From contig DBNK01000029.1 in NCBI GenBank assembly GCA_002298335.1, positions 1-64,000 on the forward strand: a DNA stretch of 64,000 bases, in the 5' to 3' direction. A program made the translations under genes and the position numbers. Below, in pieces: positions 27,160-34,692 of this stretch (position 1 is its first letter; each line of letters starts with the position of its first letter). The DNA comes from Thalassolituus sp. UBA674 (GTDB lineage Bacteria; Pseudomonadota; Gammaproteobacteria; Pseudomonadales; Oceanobacteraceae). The notes below the pieces were generated by a model. That model was not told the origin of the DNA. It was given only the letters and a program-made list of their open reading frames with translations, and did no database searches.

Positions 27160-27178
27160 AATATCCGGTCCGGATATT
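27160..27178. promoter_or_regulatory. 19-bp perfect palindrome over the predicted transcription start
   Basis: AATATCCGG, one central T, then CCGGATATT: 9-bp perfect arms. It overlaps the end of the -10 and the expected start site of the PstS-OmpA gene, a typical repressor position or a 5' mRNA hairpin. The regulator is unknown. Confidence 0.5.
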
Positions 27179-27189
27179 GAGTATGAGTC

Positions 27190-28554
27190 ATGAAGTTACC
27201 GTTCCTCCGCTGTTTGCTCCTGAGCCTTTTCCTCGCGGCACCTGCCAGTGCCGCAGACCTGTTTGAAGGTCTGCGCGCGGGTGTGCCGAATCAGTTATTC
27301 CGGATCGACGGATCCAACACCATCGGGGCTGAGCTGGCACCGGCGCTGGTCATGTCCTGGATGAAGCAGAATGGCGTGGTCGGCGTTGGTATCAGCTCCG
27401 GCAACCAGCCCAACGAAGTCCGCCTGCGTGGTTTTCATCCGGAATCGGGTACCGAAGTCATGGTGGATATTGCCGCTCACGGCTCCAGTACCGGCTTCAA
27501 GGCACTGGCGGGAGGAAAGACGGATATCGCAGCGGCCTCGCGCCCGGTGAAAGACAAAGAGTCGCACCCGTTTCCCGGTGTGGATCTGAACAGCCACGAC
27601 AGTGAGCACATTATCGGCATCGACGGCCTGGCTATTATTGTGAATCCGGCGAATCCGGTGTCGTCACTGAGTGTGGATCAGCTTCTGGATATCTTCAGCG
27701 GCCGTATCCGTGACTGGTCTGAGGTCGGTGGTTTTGGCGGTAAGATCAGCGTGCTGGCCCGGGATGAAAATTCCGGTACCTGGGACAGCTTTGAAAGCAT
27801 GGTGCTGGGGGATACCCCTCTGCGCCGCGACGCCGAGCGCTTTGAGTCCAACAACAATCTCTCTGACAAGGTCTCCAAAACGCCGGGTGCGATAGGCTTT
27901 GTCGGCCTGTCTGCCGTCCGTGATGCCAAGCTGGTGGCGGTATCTGCCGGGGATGTCATGTCCATGTATCCCGGCAAGCTCACGGTGGCGACGGAGGATT
28001 ACCCGCTGTCACGGCGCCTCTACATGTACACGGCCGGGCGTCCGTCGAATCCGTTTGTCAGTGATTTCCTCGATTTTGTTGCCCGTGGCGGCCAGAGGCT
28101 GGTGGATCAGGTCGGATTTGTCTCGCAGGACGTCCAGCCGGTCATGCCTGAGAACTATGCCCGCCTGCCGGAAACCTTCCGTAAAATGACGCAGGATGCC
28201 CGTCGCCTGAGTGTGAATTTCCGCTTTCAGCAGGGCAGTGCACACCTCGACAATAAAGCCCGCCGTGATCTGGAGCGGCTGGTGGAGTTTGTGAAGCAGA
28301 ATCCCGGCGCTGATCTGATGTTGTTTGGCTTTGGCGATGAGGGCGTGTCGGAAGTGCGTACCATGTTGCTGTCACGACACCGTGCTATGGCAGTGGCGCG
28401 TGAACTGCGTCAGCAGGGTATCTACCCGGACCTGACGGAAGGTCTGGGGGCCGATCTGCCGGTTTCTGGTGTGGCTGACTTTGAAGGTAAGCTGAAAAAT
28501 CAACGGGTAGAAGCCTGGGTCAGACTGCCCCAGCAGATGGCTGACGGAGAGTAA
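27190..28554 (+). CDS. PstS-like phosphate-binding protein fused to an OmpA peptidoglycan-binding domain
   Basis: 454 residues. Signal peptide (1-21), then a PstS-like periplasmic binding domain (about 30-320) with RIDGSNTIG, DIAAASRPVK, IIVNPANPVSSLSVDQLLDIFSG (split by known loops) and DENSGTWDSF, then an OmpA-C-type domain (about 335-454) with the SSRHRA-like LLSRHRAMAV and NQRVEAWVR. The C-terminal part should anchor the protein to peptidoglycan. No pst permease genes are adjacent, so a sensing, scavenging or adhesin-like role is as likely as ABC transport. A Pho-box-like promoter precedes it. Confidence 0.9.
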   Translation: MKLPFLRCLLLSLFLAAPASAADLFEGLRAGVPNQLFRIDGSNTIGAELAPALVMSWMKQNGVVGVGISSGNQPNEVRLRGFHPESGTEVMVDIAAHGSSTGFKALAGGKTDIAAASRPVKDKESHPFPGVDLNSHDSEHIIGIDGLAIIVNPANPVSSLSVDQLLDIFSGRIRDWSEVGGFGGKISVLARDENSGTWDSFESMVLGDTPLRRDAERFESNNNLSDKVSKTPGAIGFVGLSAVRDAKLVAVSAGDVMSMYPGKLTVATEDYPLSRRLYMYTAGRPSNPFVSDFLDFVARGGQRLVDQVGFVSQDVQPVMPENYARLPETFRKMTQDARRLSVNFRFQQGSAHLDNKARRDLERLVEFVKQNPGADLMLFGFGDEGVSEVRTMLLSRHRAMAVARELRQQGIYPDLTEGLGADLPVSGVADFEGKLKNQRVEAWVRLPQQMADGE

Positions 28555-28585
28555 CCCTTCACCACAGGGTCTCAGAGGATAACCG

Positions 28586-28618
28586 GTGCCAGAGTTTTAG
28601 ATTTCGCTTCTCTGGCAC
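28586..28618. repeat. Inverted repeat upstream of ureD
   Basis: GTGCCAGAG (28586-28594) and CTCTGGCAC (28610-28618) are perfect 9-bp arms around a 15-base spacer. The right arm is part of the sigma54 -24 element. It could be an operator that blocks sigma54 polymerase or the terminator-like end of the upstream unit; no T-run follows. Confidence 0.55.
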
Positions 28619-28628
28619 AGATGCTGCA
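28613..28628 (+). promoter_or_regulatory. Sigma54-type (-24/-12) promoter of the urease operon
   Basis: TGGCACAGATGCTGCA keeps the invariant GG and GC doublets exactly ten bases apart and fits the RpoN consensus TGGCAC-N5-YTGCA closely. It lies about 45 bases upstream of the ureD start. Nitrogen control of urease through NtrC and RpoN is well known in other bacteria, so the placement makes sense. I could not identify a clear NtrC enhancer site. Confidence 0.68.
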
Positions 28629-28673
28629 AAATAAGCGCAGTTAACGAGTTACCCGATTGAGGCCCAGCGCACT

Positions 28674-29531
28674 GTGAACGCGCCAGAGACGGCAAAAGCC
28701 CGCCAGCAAGGCTGGCAGGCGAGCCTGAACATCACACTTGAGCGTCGCGGCCTGAAAACCGTGATGTCTGAATTGCACCATTTTGGACCACTCCGGGTGC
28801 AGCGTCCTTTCTATCCGGAAGGTCTGACCAGCCATATTTATCTTCTTCATCCCCCCGGCGGTGTGGTCGGCGGAGACGGTCTCAACATCCGTATTCATGC
28901 CCGGGAAAAGGCTCACGGCCTGTTTACCACGCCCGGTGCCACCAAGTTTTACCGCAGTGCCGGTGCCACAGCCGTGGCGGTGCAGCAGTTGCGGGTCAGT
29001 GCAGGCAGTGCACTGGAATGGTTCCCTCAGGAAAACATTTTCTTCCCCGGTGCCCGGGTGAAAATGAATACCCGCGTTGATATTGAACCCGGTGCCGTCT
29101 TTATGGGTTGGGAAATCAGTTGTCTGGGGCGCCCCGTGAACAGCGACTATTTCCGTCACGGCGAGGTGGATGCCTGCTTCTCGGTCTACCGGGACGATCG
29201 GCCATTCCTGATTGAACGTCTGCGGGTCATCCGCCCGGAACATCTCAATGCTACCTCCGGTCTGCGCAACTATCCTATGCAGGGGCTGTTTGTCGCCACG
29301 GGCGCCGACGACACCTCACTGGATGATGCCAGATTGCTGCTGGAGCAGGCGCAAGCGGCATTACCCGCCGCGTTACCCGCCGGTATCACCCTGCTGGATG
29401 ATATGCTGGTGCTGCGTGTACTGGGCGACTCCACCGAAAAAATACAGTCCCTCATGATTCCGGTGTGGCAGATGCTGCGCCGCCATGTTCTGAAAAAAGA
29501 AGCGGTTATACCGCGTATCTGGAATACCTGA
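28674..29531 (+). CDS. ureD: Urease accessory protein UreD
   Basis: Scaffold of the UreDFG complex that delivers Ni2+ to apo-urease. 285 residues with the family patterns VQRPFYPEG, HLLHPPGGVVGGD-like LHPPGGVVGGD, TTPGATKFYRS and EWFPQENIFF. The start is the GTG at 28674; its ribosome site is weak. First gene of the cluster, three bases before ureA. Confidence 0.95.
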   Translation: MNAPETAKARQQGWQASLNITLERRGLKTVMSELHHFGPLRVQRPFYPEGLTSHIYLLHPPGGVVGGDGLNIRIHAREKAHGLFTTPGATKFYRSAGATAVAVQQLRVSAGSALEWFPQENIFFPGARVKMNTRVDIEPGAVFMGWEISCLGRPVNSDYFRHGEVDACFSVYRDDRPFLIERLRVIRPEHLNATSGLRNYPMQGLFVATGADDTSLDDARLLLEQAQAALPAALPAGITLLDDMLVLRVLGDSTEKIQSLMIPVWQMLRRHVLKKEAVIPRIWNT

Positions 29532-29534
29532 CTT

Positions 29535-29837
29535 ATGGAACTGACACCAAGAGAGAAAGACAAGCTGTTGATTTTTACCGCAGCTCTGCTGGCCGAGCGC
29601 CGTAAAGCTCGGGGTCTGAAGCTGAATTATCCGGAATCCGTGGCTTACATCACCGCGGCCATTATGGAAGGCGCCCGAGACGGTAAAACCGTTGCTGAGC
29701 TGATGGGCGAAGGCCGTACTCTGCTGAGCCGTGATGATGTGATGGACGGTGTGCCTGAAATGATTCATGAAGTTCAGGTCGAAGCCACCTTTCCCGACGG
29801 CACCAAACTGGTGACCGTTCACGACCCGATTGTGTAA
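29535..29837 (+). CDS. ureA: Urease gamma subunit
   Basis: Smallest structural subunit of nickel urease, which hydrolyses urea to ammonia and carbamate. 100 residues, starting MELTPREKDKLL and ending TKLVTVHDPIV, both strongly conserved. The stop is immediately followed by the AAGGAGG ribosome site of ureB. Confidence 0.98.
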   Translation: MELTPREKDKLLIFTAALLAERRKARGLKLNYPESVAYITAAIMEGARDGKTVAELMGEGRTLLSRDDVMDGVPEMIHEVQVEATFPDGTKLVTVHDPIV

Positions 29838-29850
29838 GGAGGCAATGCCG

Positions 29851-30156
29851 ATGATTCCAGGAGAAATTCACGTCGCGGATGGGGAAATTGAACTGAACCC
29901 CGGTCGCCGCACCCTTGAAATTGAAGTCGCCAATACGGGTGACCGTCCGATTCAGGTGGGTTCGCATTACCACTTTTATGAAACCAACAACGCCCTGCAG
30001 TTTGACCGTGAAGCGACGCGCGGGATGCGTCTGAACATTCCGGCCGGTACCGCCGTACGGATCGAACCGGGCCAGAGCCGCACCGTCGAGCTGGTGGAAT
30101 ACGCCGGTGAGAAGAAAGTGTACGGATTCCAGGGCAAAGTGATGGGTGAACTCTGA
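29851..30156 (+). CDS. ureB: Urease beta subunit
   Basis: Structural subunit of urease, 101 residues, with MIPGEIHVADGEIELN at the N-terminus and GSHYHFYETN inside. I choose the ATG at 29851 because AAGGAGG (29836-29842) is then 8 bases upstream; an ATG at 29845 is only 2 bases from that site. The stop overlaps the ureC ATG. Confidence 0.97.
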   Translation: MIPGEIHVADGEIELNPGRRTLEIEVANTGDRPIQVGSHYHFYETNNALQFDREATRGMRLNIPAGTAVRIEPGQSRTVELVEYAGEKKVYGFQGKVMGEL

Positions 30157-31859
30157 TGGCAACGATTTCTAGACAGGCTTACGCCGATATGTTCGGCCCG
30201 ACCACAGGTGACCGCGTCCGTCTGGCGGATACCGAACTCTGGGTTGAGGTGGAAAAAGATTTCACCATTTACGGCGATGAGGTGAAATTCGGCGGCGGAA
30301 AGGTAATCCGTGATGGCATGGGCCAGTCCCAGCATGTGTCCGCTCAGGTGGTGGACCTGGTAATCACCAATGCCCTGATCATCGATCATTGGGGGATTGT
30401 GAAGGCCGATATCGGGATCAAGCATGGCCGTATCGCGGCCATCGGTAAAGCCGGTAATCCGGATGTTCAGCCAGGCGTGGACATCATCGTCGGCCCGGGT
30501 ACGGATGTGATCGCCGGTGAGGGCAGTATCATCACGGCGGGAGGTATCGACTCGCACATTCACTTTATCTGCCCGCAGCAGATCGATGAGGCTCTGTCTT
30601 CTGGCGTGACCACCATGCTGGGGGGCGGCACCGGGCCATCCACCGGTACCAACGCCACGACCGTGACACCGGGGCCGTGGAACATGGCGCGTATGCTGGA
30701 AGCGGCAGACAGCTTTCCGATGAATCTGGGCTTCCTCGGCAAGGGCAACGCCAGCCTGCCGTATCCTCTGCATGAGCAGATCTCAGCGGGTGCCATTGGT
30801 CTGAAACTGCATGAAGACTGGGGCACGACTCCAGCCGCTATCGACTGCTGCCTGACCGTGGCGGAAGAGACCGATACTCAGGTCGCGATTCACACCGATA
30901 CCCTGAACGAATCCGGCTTTGTCGAAGACACCATCGCGGCCTTCAAAGACCGTACGATTCACACCTACCACACGGAAGGGGCTGGTGGTGGTCACGCGCC
31001 CGACATTATCAAAGCGGCAGGGTTGCCCAATGTGCTGCCGTCGTCGACCAATCCGACCCGACCTTACACGGTGAATACGGCGGATGAACACCTCGATATG
31101 CTGATGGTCTGCCACCATCTGGACCCCAGCATTCCGGAAGACGTGGCCTTTGCTGAATCCCGCATCCGCCGCGAAACCATTGCCGCCGAAGACATACTGC
31201 ATGATCTCGGAGCCTTCTCCATGATTTCGTCAGATTCACAGGCGATGGGCCGTGTCGGAGAAGTGATTACCCGTACCTGGCAGACCGCGCATAAAATGAA
31301 AGTACAGCGTGGCAGCCTGCCGGAAGATCCATCCCGCCACGATAACTTCCGGGTGAAGCGTTATGTCGCCAAGTACACCATCAACCCGGCACTGACTCAT
31401 GGTATCTCTCATGAAGTCGGTTCGGTGGAAGTAGGCAAACTGGCGGATCTGGTCTTATGGAAGCCAGCCTTTTTCGGCGTCAAGCCGGATATGATCCTGA
31501 AAGGCGGCTTCATCGCCATGGCCAAGATGGGTGACCCGAACGCCTCGATTCCGACACCACAACCGGTCCACTACCGGCCAATGTTCGGTGCCTACGGTAA
31601 AACCCGTAATGCCACGACCATGACCTTTATTTCACAGGCCGCGTTCACGGGAGGCATTCCTGAGCAGCTCAGACTGCAGAACCTGATCGGGGTGGTGAAG
31701 GGCTGCCGCTCGGTGAACAAGAGTCATATGATTCACAACAGCTGGCAGCCGAATATCGATGTTGATCCGCAGACCTATCAGGTGCGCGCGGATGGCCAGC
31801 TGCTGACCTGTGAACCGGCGGATGTACTGCCGATGGCGCAGCGCTATTTTCTGTTTTAA
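30156..31859 (+). CDS. ureC: Urease alpha subunit (catalytic)
   Basis: Catalytic subunit of 567 residues. The dinickel site is complete: GGIDSHIHFICP (two His), the carbamylated lysine in GLKLHEDWG, HTDTLNESGF and HTYHTEGAGGGH (His ligands), and the mobile-flap cysteine and histidine in MVCHHLD. The length is typical of three-subunit ureases. The start overlaps the ureB stop (TGATG). Cytoplasmic. Confidence 0.99.
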   Translation: MATISRQAYADMFGPTTGDRVRLADTELWVEVEKDFTIYGDEVKFGGGKVIRDGMGQSQHVSAQVVDLVITNALIIDHWGIVKADIGIKHGRIAAIGKAGNPDVQPGVDIIVGPGTDVIAGEGSIITAGGIDSHIHFICPQQIDEALSSGVTTMLGGGTGPSTGTNATTVTPGPWNMARMLEAADSFPMNLGFLGKGNASLPYPLHEQISAGAIGLKLHEDWGTTPAAIDCCLTVAEETDTQVAIHTDTLNESGFVEDTIAAFKDRTIHTYHTEGAGGGHAPDIIKAAGLPNVLPSSTNPTRPYTVNTADEHLDMLMVCHHLDPSIPEDVAFAESRIRRETIAAEDILHDLGAFSMISSDSQAMGRVGEVITRTWQTAHKMKVQRGSLPEDPSRHDNFRVKRYVAKYTINPALTHGISHEVGSVEVGKLADLVLWKPAFFGVKPDMILKGGFIAMAKMGDPNASIPTPQPVHYRPMFGAYGKTRNATTMTFISQAAFTGGIPEQLRLQNLIGVVKGCRSVNKSHMIHNSWQPNIDVDPQTYQVRADGQLLTCEPADVLPMAQRYFLF

Positions 31860-31901
31860 CGGACTGTTGCGGCTATGGCTGCAACAGACTGAGGAAGCGA
31901 T

Positions 31902-32468
31902 ATGATTGAACTGATTAAAAAACTGACGGAAGACGAGCAGGCCGGACTGGACATCAGTTCCGCACTGACCGTCAGCCTGCCGATTGATCTGCGCATCAAA
32001 AGCCGCCAGCGGGTGACGCTGGATAACGGCGACAGTGCCGGTCTGTTTATGGAGCGTGGCACCCTGTTACGTGGCGGTGACCTGCTCAGTGATGGGCAGG
32101 GGACTCTGGTACGTGTGCTCGCGGCGGCAGAAACTGTTACCACAGTACGTTGTGCAGACCCGCTGCTGCTGGCGAAGGTGGCGTATCACCTGGGTAACCG
32201 TCACGTACCACTGCAGATTGAAAATGGTTGGCTGCGTTTCCAGCATGACCATGTACTGGATGATATGGTGCGCCAGCTGCCCGGTGCTGCAGGCTCGGCC
32301 GAGGTTATCTGTGAACAGGCGCCGTTTGAACCCGAAGCCGGTGCCTATCAGCAGGCAGCCGGCGGACATCACCATTCACATTCTCACGGACACTCTCACA
32401 ACCACTCCCATGATCATGCGCACGATCATGGAGAGGAACATTCACACAGCGCTCATCACAGTCACTGA
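31902..32468 (+). CDS. ureE: Urease accessory nickel metallochaperone UreE
   Basis: Nickel-binding chaperone that supplies Ni2+ to the UreDFG-urease complex. 188 residues with the conserved GNRHVPLQIE and the core metal-binding HDHVLDDM. The last 35 residues or so are a long histidine/aspartate-rich tail (repeats like HSHGHSHNHSHDHAHD), typical of nickel-storing UreE forms such as that of Klebsiella. It follows ureC by 42 bases. Confidence 0.96.
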   Translation: MIELIKKLTEDEQAGLDISSALTVSLPIDLRIKSRQRVTLDNGDSAGLFMERGTLLRGGDLLSDGQGTLVRVLAAAETVTTVRCADPLLLAKVAYHLGNRHVPLQIENGWLRFQHDHVLDDMVRQLPGAAGSAEVICEQAPFEPEAGAYQQAAGGHHHSHSHGHSHNHSHDHAHDHGEEHSHSAHHSH

Positions 32469-32511
32469 AGGTATGAATAAGACTGTTATGAGCGTTCTTA
32501 AGGAGAACTTT

Positions 32512-32733
32512 ATGCGTACGTCTTTTATTGCAGCTGCTCCGGTGGCACTGGTTTCACTTCCGGCGATGGCCCACGAGGGCGATCACTCTCATCACGCACT
32601 GGCTGAGCTGCTTGCGCATGCCTTTACCTATTCCGGCCATCTGGCTGTGGTCCTGCCGCTGCTGGCCGTTACCGCCTGGGGTGTGTCCAGGTTTCTGCGC
32701 CGCCGTGCTCAAGCGCGCCGGGAAGCCGAGTAA
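32512..32733 (+). CDS. Small exported/membrane protein with His-rich N-terminus in the urease operon
   Basis: 73 residues. Signal-like segment (1-20, ending LPAMA) and then HEGDHSHHALAELLAHAF, one membrane helix (about 43-59) and a very basic C-terminus (RFLRRRAQARR). If cleaved after PAMA, the mature protein starts with histidine and exposes five histidines to the periplasm. AAGGAG lies 8 bases before the ATG at 32512; an in-frame ATG at 32473 is an alternative. ureF begins 5 bases after its stop. The start resembles that of HupE/UreJ nickel permeases, but the permease body is missing. A nickel role is inferred. Confidence 0.7.
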   Translation: MRTSFIAAAPVALVSLPAMAHEGDHSHHALAELLAHAFTYSGHLAVVLPLLAVTAWGVSRFLRRRAQARREAE

Positions 32734-32738
32734 CTGAC

Positions 32739-33431
32739 GTGTCCGGTAGCTTTTTCCGCCTTCAGCAGCTGATCAGCCCATCGTTGCCCATCGGTGCTTT
32801 CACCTACTCCCAGGGGCTTGAATGGGCCGTTGAATGTGGTTGGGTCAGTGATGCTGAAGATCTGTACCAGTGGCTGGACGGATTGCTCGACAGCGCCGTG
32901 GTCTCTCTCGACCTCCCGCTCCTGTTGCGGCTGTATCAGGCCAGTGCTCATAACAGTTACAGCTCGTTTGGCTACTGGTCTGAATACCTGCTGGCCTGCC
33001 GCGAGACCCGCGAACTGCGTGCGGAAGAGCAGCAGCGCGGACAGGCCCTGCTGATGGTACTGGATAAGCTACCGGATTCCGCTCAGTGGCCTGAGCTTGT
33101 GAAGGGTGACGGCGGCTGGCGTGAAGCGGTTGGAATGACCCAGTTATCCGGTTTTGCTCTCGCCTGTCAGAAGTGGCAGATCACCCCGGAGAAAATGCTG
33201 CAGGGCTATCTGTGGAGCTGGCTGGAGAACATGGTCATTGTGGCGGTCAAACTGATCCCTCTGGGGCAGAGCGATGGTCAGCGGGTGTTATTCCGTTTTT
33301 CTGATCGCCTGACAGACATCTGTGAGCAGGGTACTCAGGTGCGGGATGAGGATATCGGCGCTGCTTCTCCGGCGATGGCGATTGCCAGCTCACTGCATGA
33401 GACGCAGTATTGCCGGCTTTTCCGCTCCTGA
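32739..33431 (+). CDS. ureF: Urease accessory protein UreF
   Basis: Partner of UreD and UreG in nickel insertion, acting as regulator of the UreG GTPase. 230 residues, all helical; the opening LISPSLPIGAFTYSQGLEWAVE is diagnostic (motif at residues 10-31). The start is the GTG at 32739. It is followed by a 223-base gap before ureG. Confidence 0.96.
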   Translation: MSGSFFRLQQLISPSLPIGAFTYSQGLEWAVECGWVSDAEDLYQWLDGLLDSAVVSLDLPLLLRLYQASAHNSYSSFGYWSEYLLACRETRELRAEEQQRGQALLMVLDKLPDSAQWPELVKGDGGWREAVGMTQLSGFALACQKWQITPEKMLQGYLWSWLENMVIVAVKLIPLGQSDGQRVLFRFSDRLTDICEQGTQVRDEDIGAASPAMAIASSLHETQYCRLFRS

Positions 33432-33654
33432 AATGAAAACTATCGGCGTTACCAGAGCGGCGTTAATCGCGAATGTTTAATGCTCACGCACTCTGTCTAC
33501 GCTCCGCCTCAACTTCCGGGCTTATTTTGTTATGGCTGCCTGGGTGACGTTTTTTCAGATCATGAACGGACCATCGTAATTTGTGGGCTCACTGCGACAC
33601 TCTGTGAGCAGACAGCGAAATTCTAAAAAAACAGCAAAGTATTGGAATGAAATA

Positions 33655-34296
33655 ATGAGTGAATATAAATCACCCCTGCGTGTTGGTATCGGCGGCCCGG
33701 TTGGCTCAGGTAAGACCGCCCTGTTAGAGCAGCTCTGTAAAGCTATGCGCGATGACTATCACATCGCGGTGGTCACCAATGATATTTACACCAAAGAAGA
33801 TCAGCGCATTCTGACTCAGGCAGAAGCCCTGGCGCCCGAGCGTATTGTGGGGGTCGAAACCGGTGGTTGCCCGCATACCGCCATTCGCGAAGATGCCTCG
33901 ATGAATCTGGCGGCGGTGGAGAATCTGGCCCGAACTTTCGGCAACCTTGATGTGGTTTTTGTTGAAAGCGGCGGTGATAACCTGAGCGCAACCTTCAGTC
34001 CGGAACTGGCCGACCTCACGATCTACGTCATTGACGTGGCCTCCGGGGAGAAAATTCCGCGTAAGGGTGGCCCGGGCATTACCAAATCCGATCTGCTGGT
34101 GATCAACAAGACGGATCTGGCGGAGCTGGTGGGAGCCAATCTGGATATCATGGATTCCGATACCCGCCGTATGCGCGGTGAGAAGCCGTATGTTTTTTCC
34201 AATCTGAGAACGGACATCAGTGGTCTCAATGAGATCATCTCTTTTGTCGTGACGCAGGGCATGCTGAAAAGTCACCAGGAAAAAGCCTTGGCCTGA
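33655..34296 (+). CDS. ureG: Urease accessory GTPase UreG
   Basis: SIMIBI-class GTPase that drives nickel transfer to urease. P-loop GGPVGSGKT at residues 13-21, ETGGCPH (the CPH metal-binding motif), ESGGDNLSATFS and the guanine-specificity motif NKTD are all present. 213 residues. The start is the ATG at 33655. A strong terminator follows, closing the urease cluster. Confidence 0.98.
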   Translation: MSEYKSPLRVGIGGPVGSGKTALLEQLCKAMRDDYHIAVVTNDIYTKEDQRILTQAEALAPERIVGVETGGCPHTAIREDASMNLAAVENLARTFGNLDVVFVESGGDNLSATFSPELADLTIYVIDVASGEKIPRKGGPGITKSDLLVINKTDLAELVGANLDIMDSDTRRMRGEKPYVFSNLRTDISGLNEIISFVVTQGMLKSHQEKALA

Positions 34297-34344
34297 TCAG
34301 GTTGGCATGCACTTTGTGGGGGCGTGTTACGTTTCTACACAATC

Positions 34345-34369
34345 AAGGCACCTTTTTGGTGCCTTTTTT
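34345..34369 (+). terminator. Rho-independent terminator after ureG
   Basis: Stem AAGGCACC / GGTGCCTT with a TTTTT loop, followed by further T residues. It ends the urease operon. Confidence 0.93.
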
Positions 34370-34692
34370 GTGTCAGGTTGTGCAAGTGTGGTGCATTTCG
34401 TGTAAAGATCTGACAATCCATATGAGGCTTCATCACAATTCCGGAATCTTCTTGAAAATCAACGATAAATTTTGGTTTGTTTTTTGATCAACACTTGGTC
34501 ATCAGAAGTTATTCAGAGATGGAATGTTCAATTAATGAGCACATCCGTCATGCTGTGGGTCACATTTATTACAATTCCGTCAATTAACTTAAATAAAGTT
34601 CAGAATTTGGTAAGCACCTTGCTAACTTAATCGGGACAGGTGAGTGCAAAGGTGCATTACCTAACTTTTTTTCAATGGGGAGACATAAGTCT
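34370..34692. other. Long AT-rich leader/promoter region of the TonB receptor
   Basis: About 320 bases between the urease terminator and the receptor start, clearly richer in A and T than its surroundings. I see no Fur box, no cobalamin-type riboswitch core and no small gene with a convincing ribosome site. GGGGAG at 34677-34682 is the ribosome site of the receptor. Confidence 0.55.

Noticed and set aside
32035..32511. Upstream extension of the small urease-operon protein into ureE
   Set aside because: The extended frame overlaps ureE completely and reads like a shadow; only the part from 32512 (or 32473) has a ribosome site and signal-like sequence.
34370..34692. Riboswitch in the leader of the TonB receptor
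   Set aside because: I looked for cobalamin, TPP and similar core motifs and saw none.
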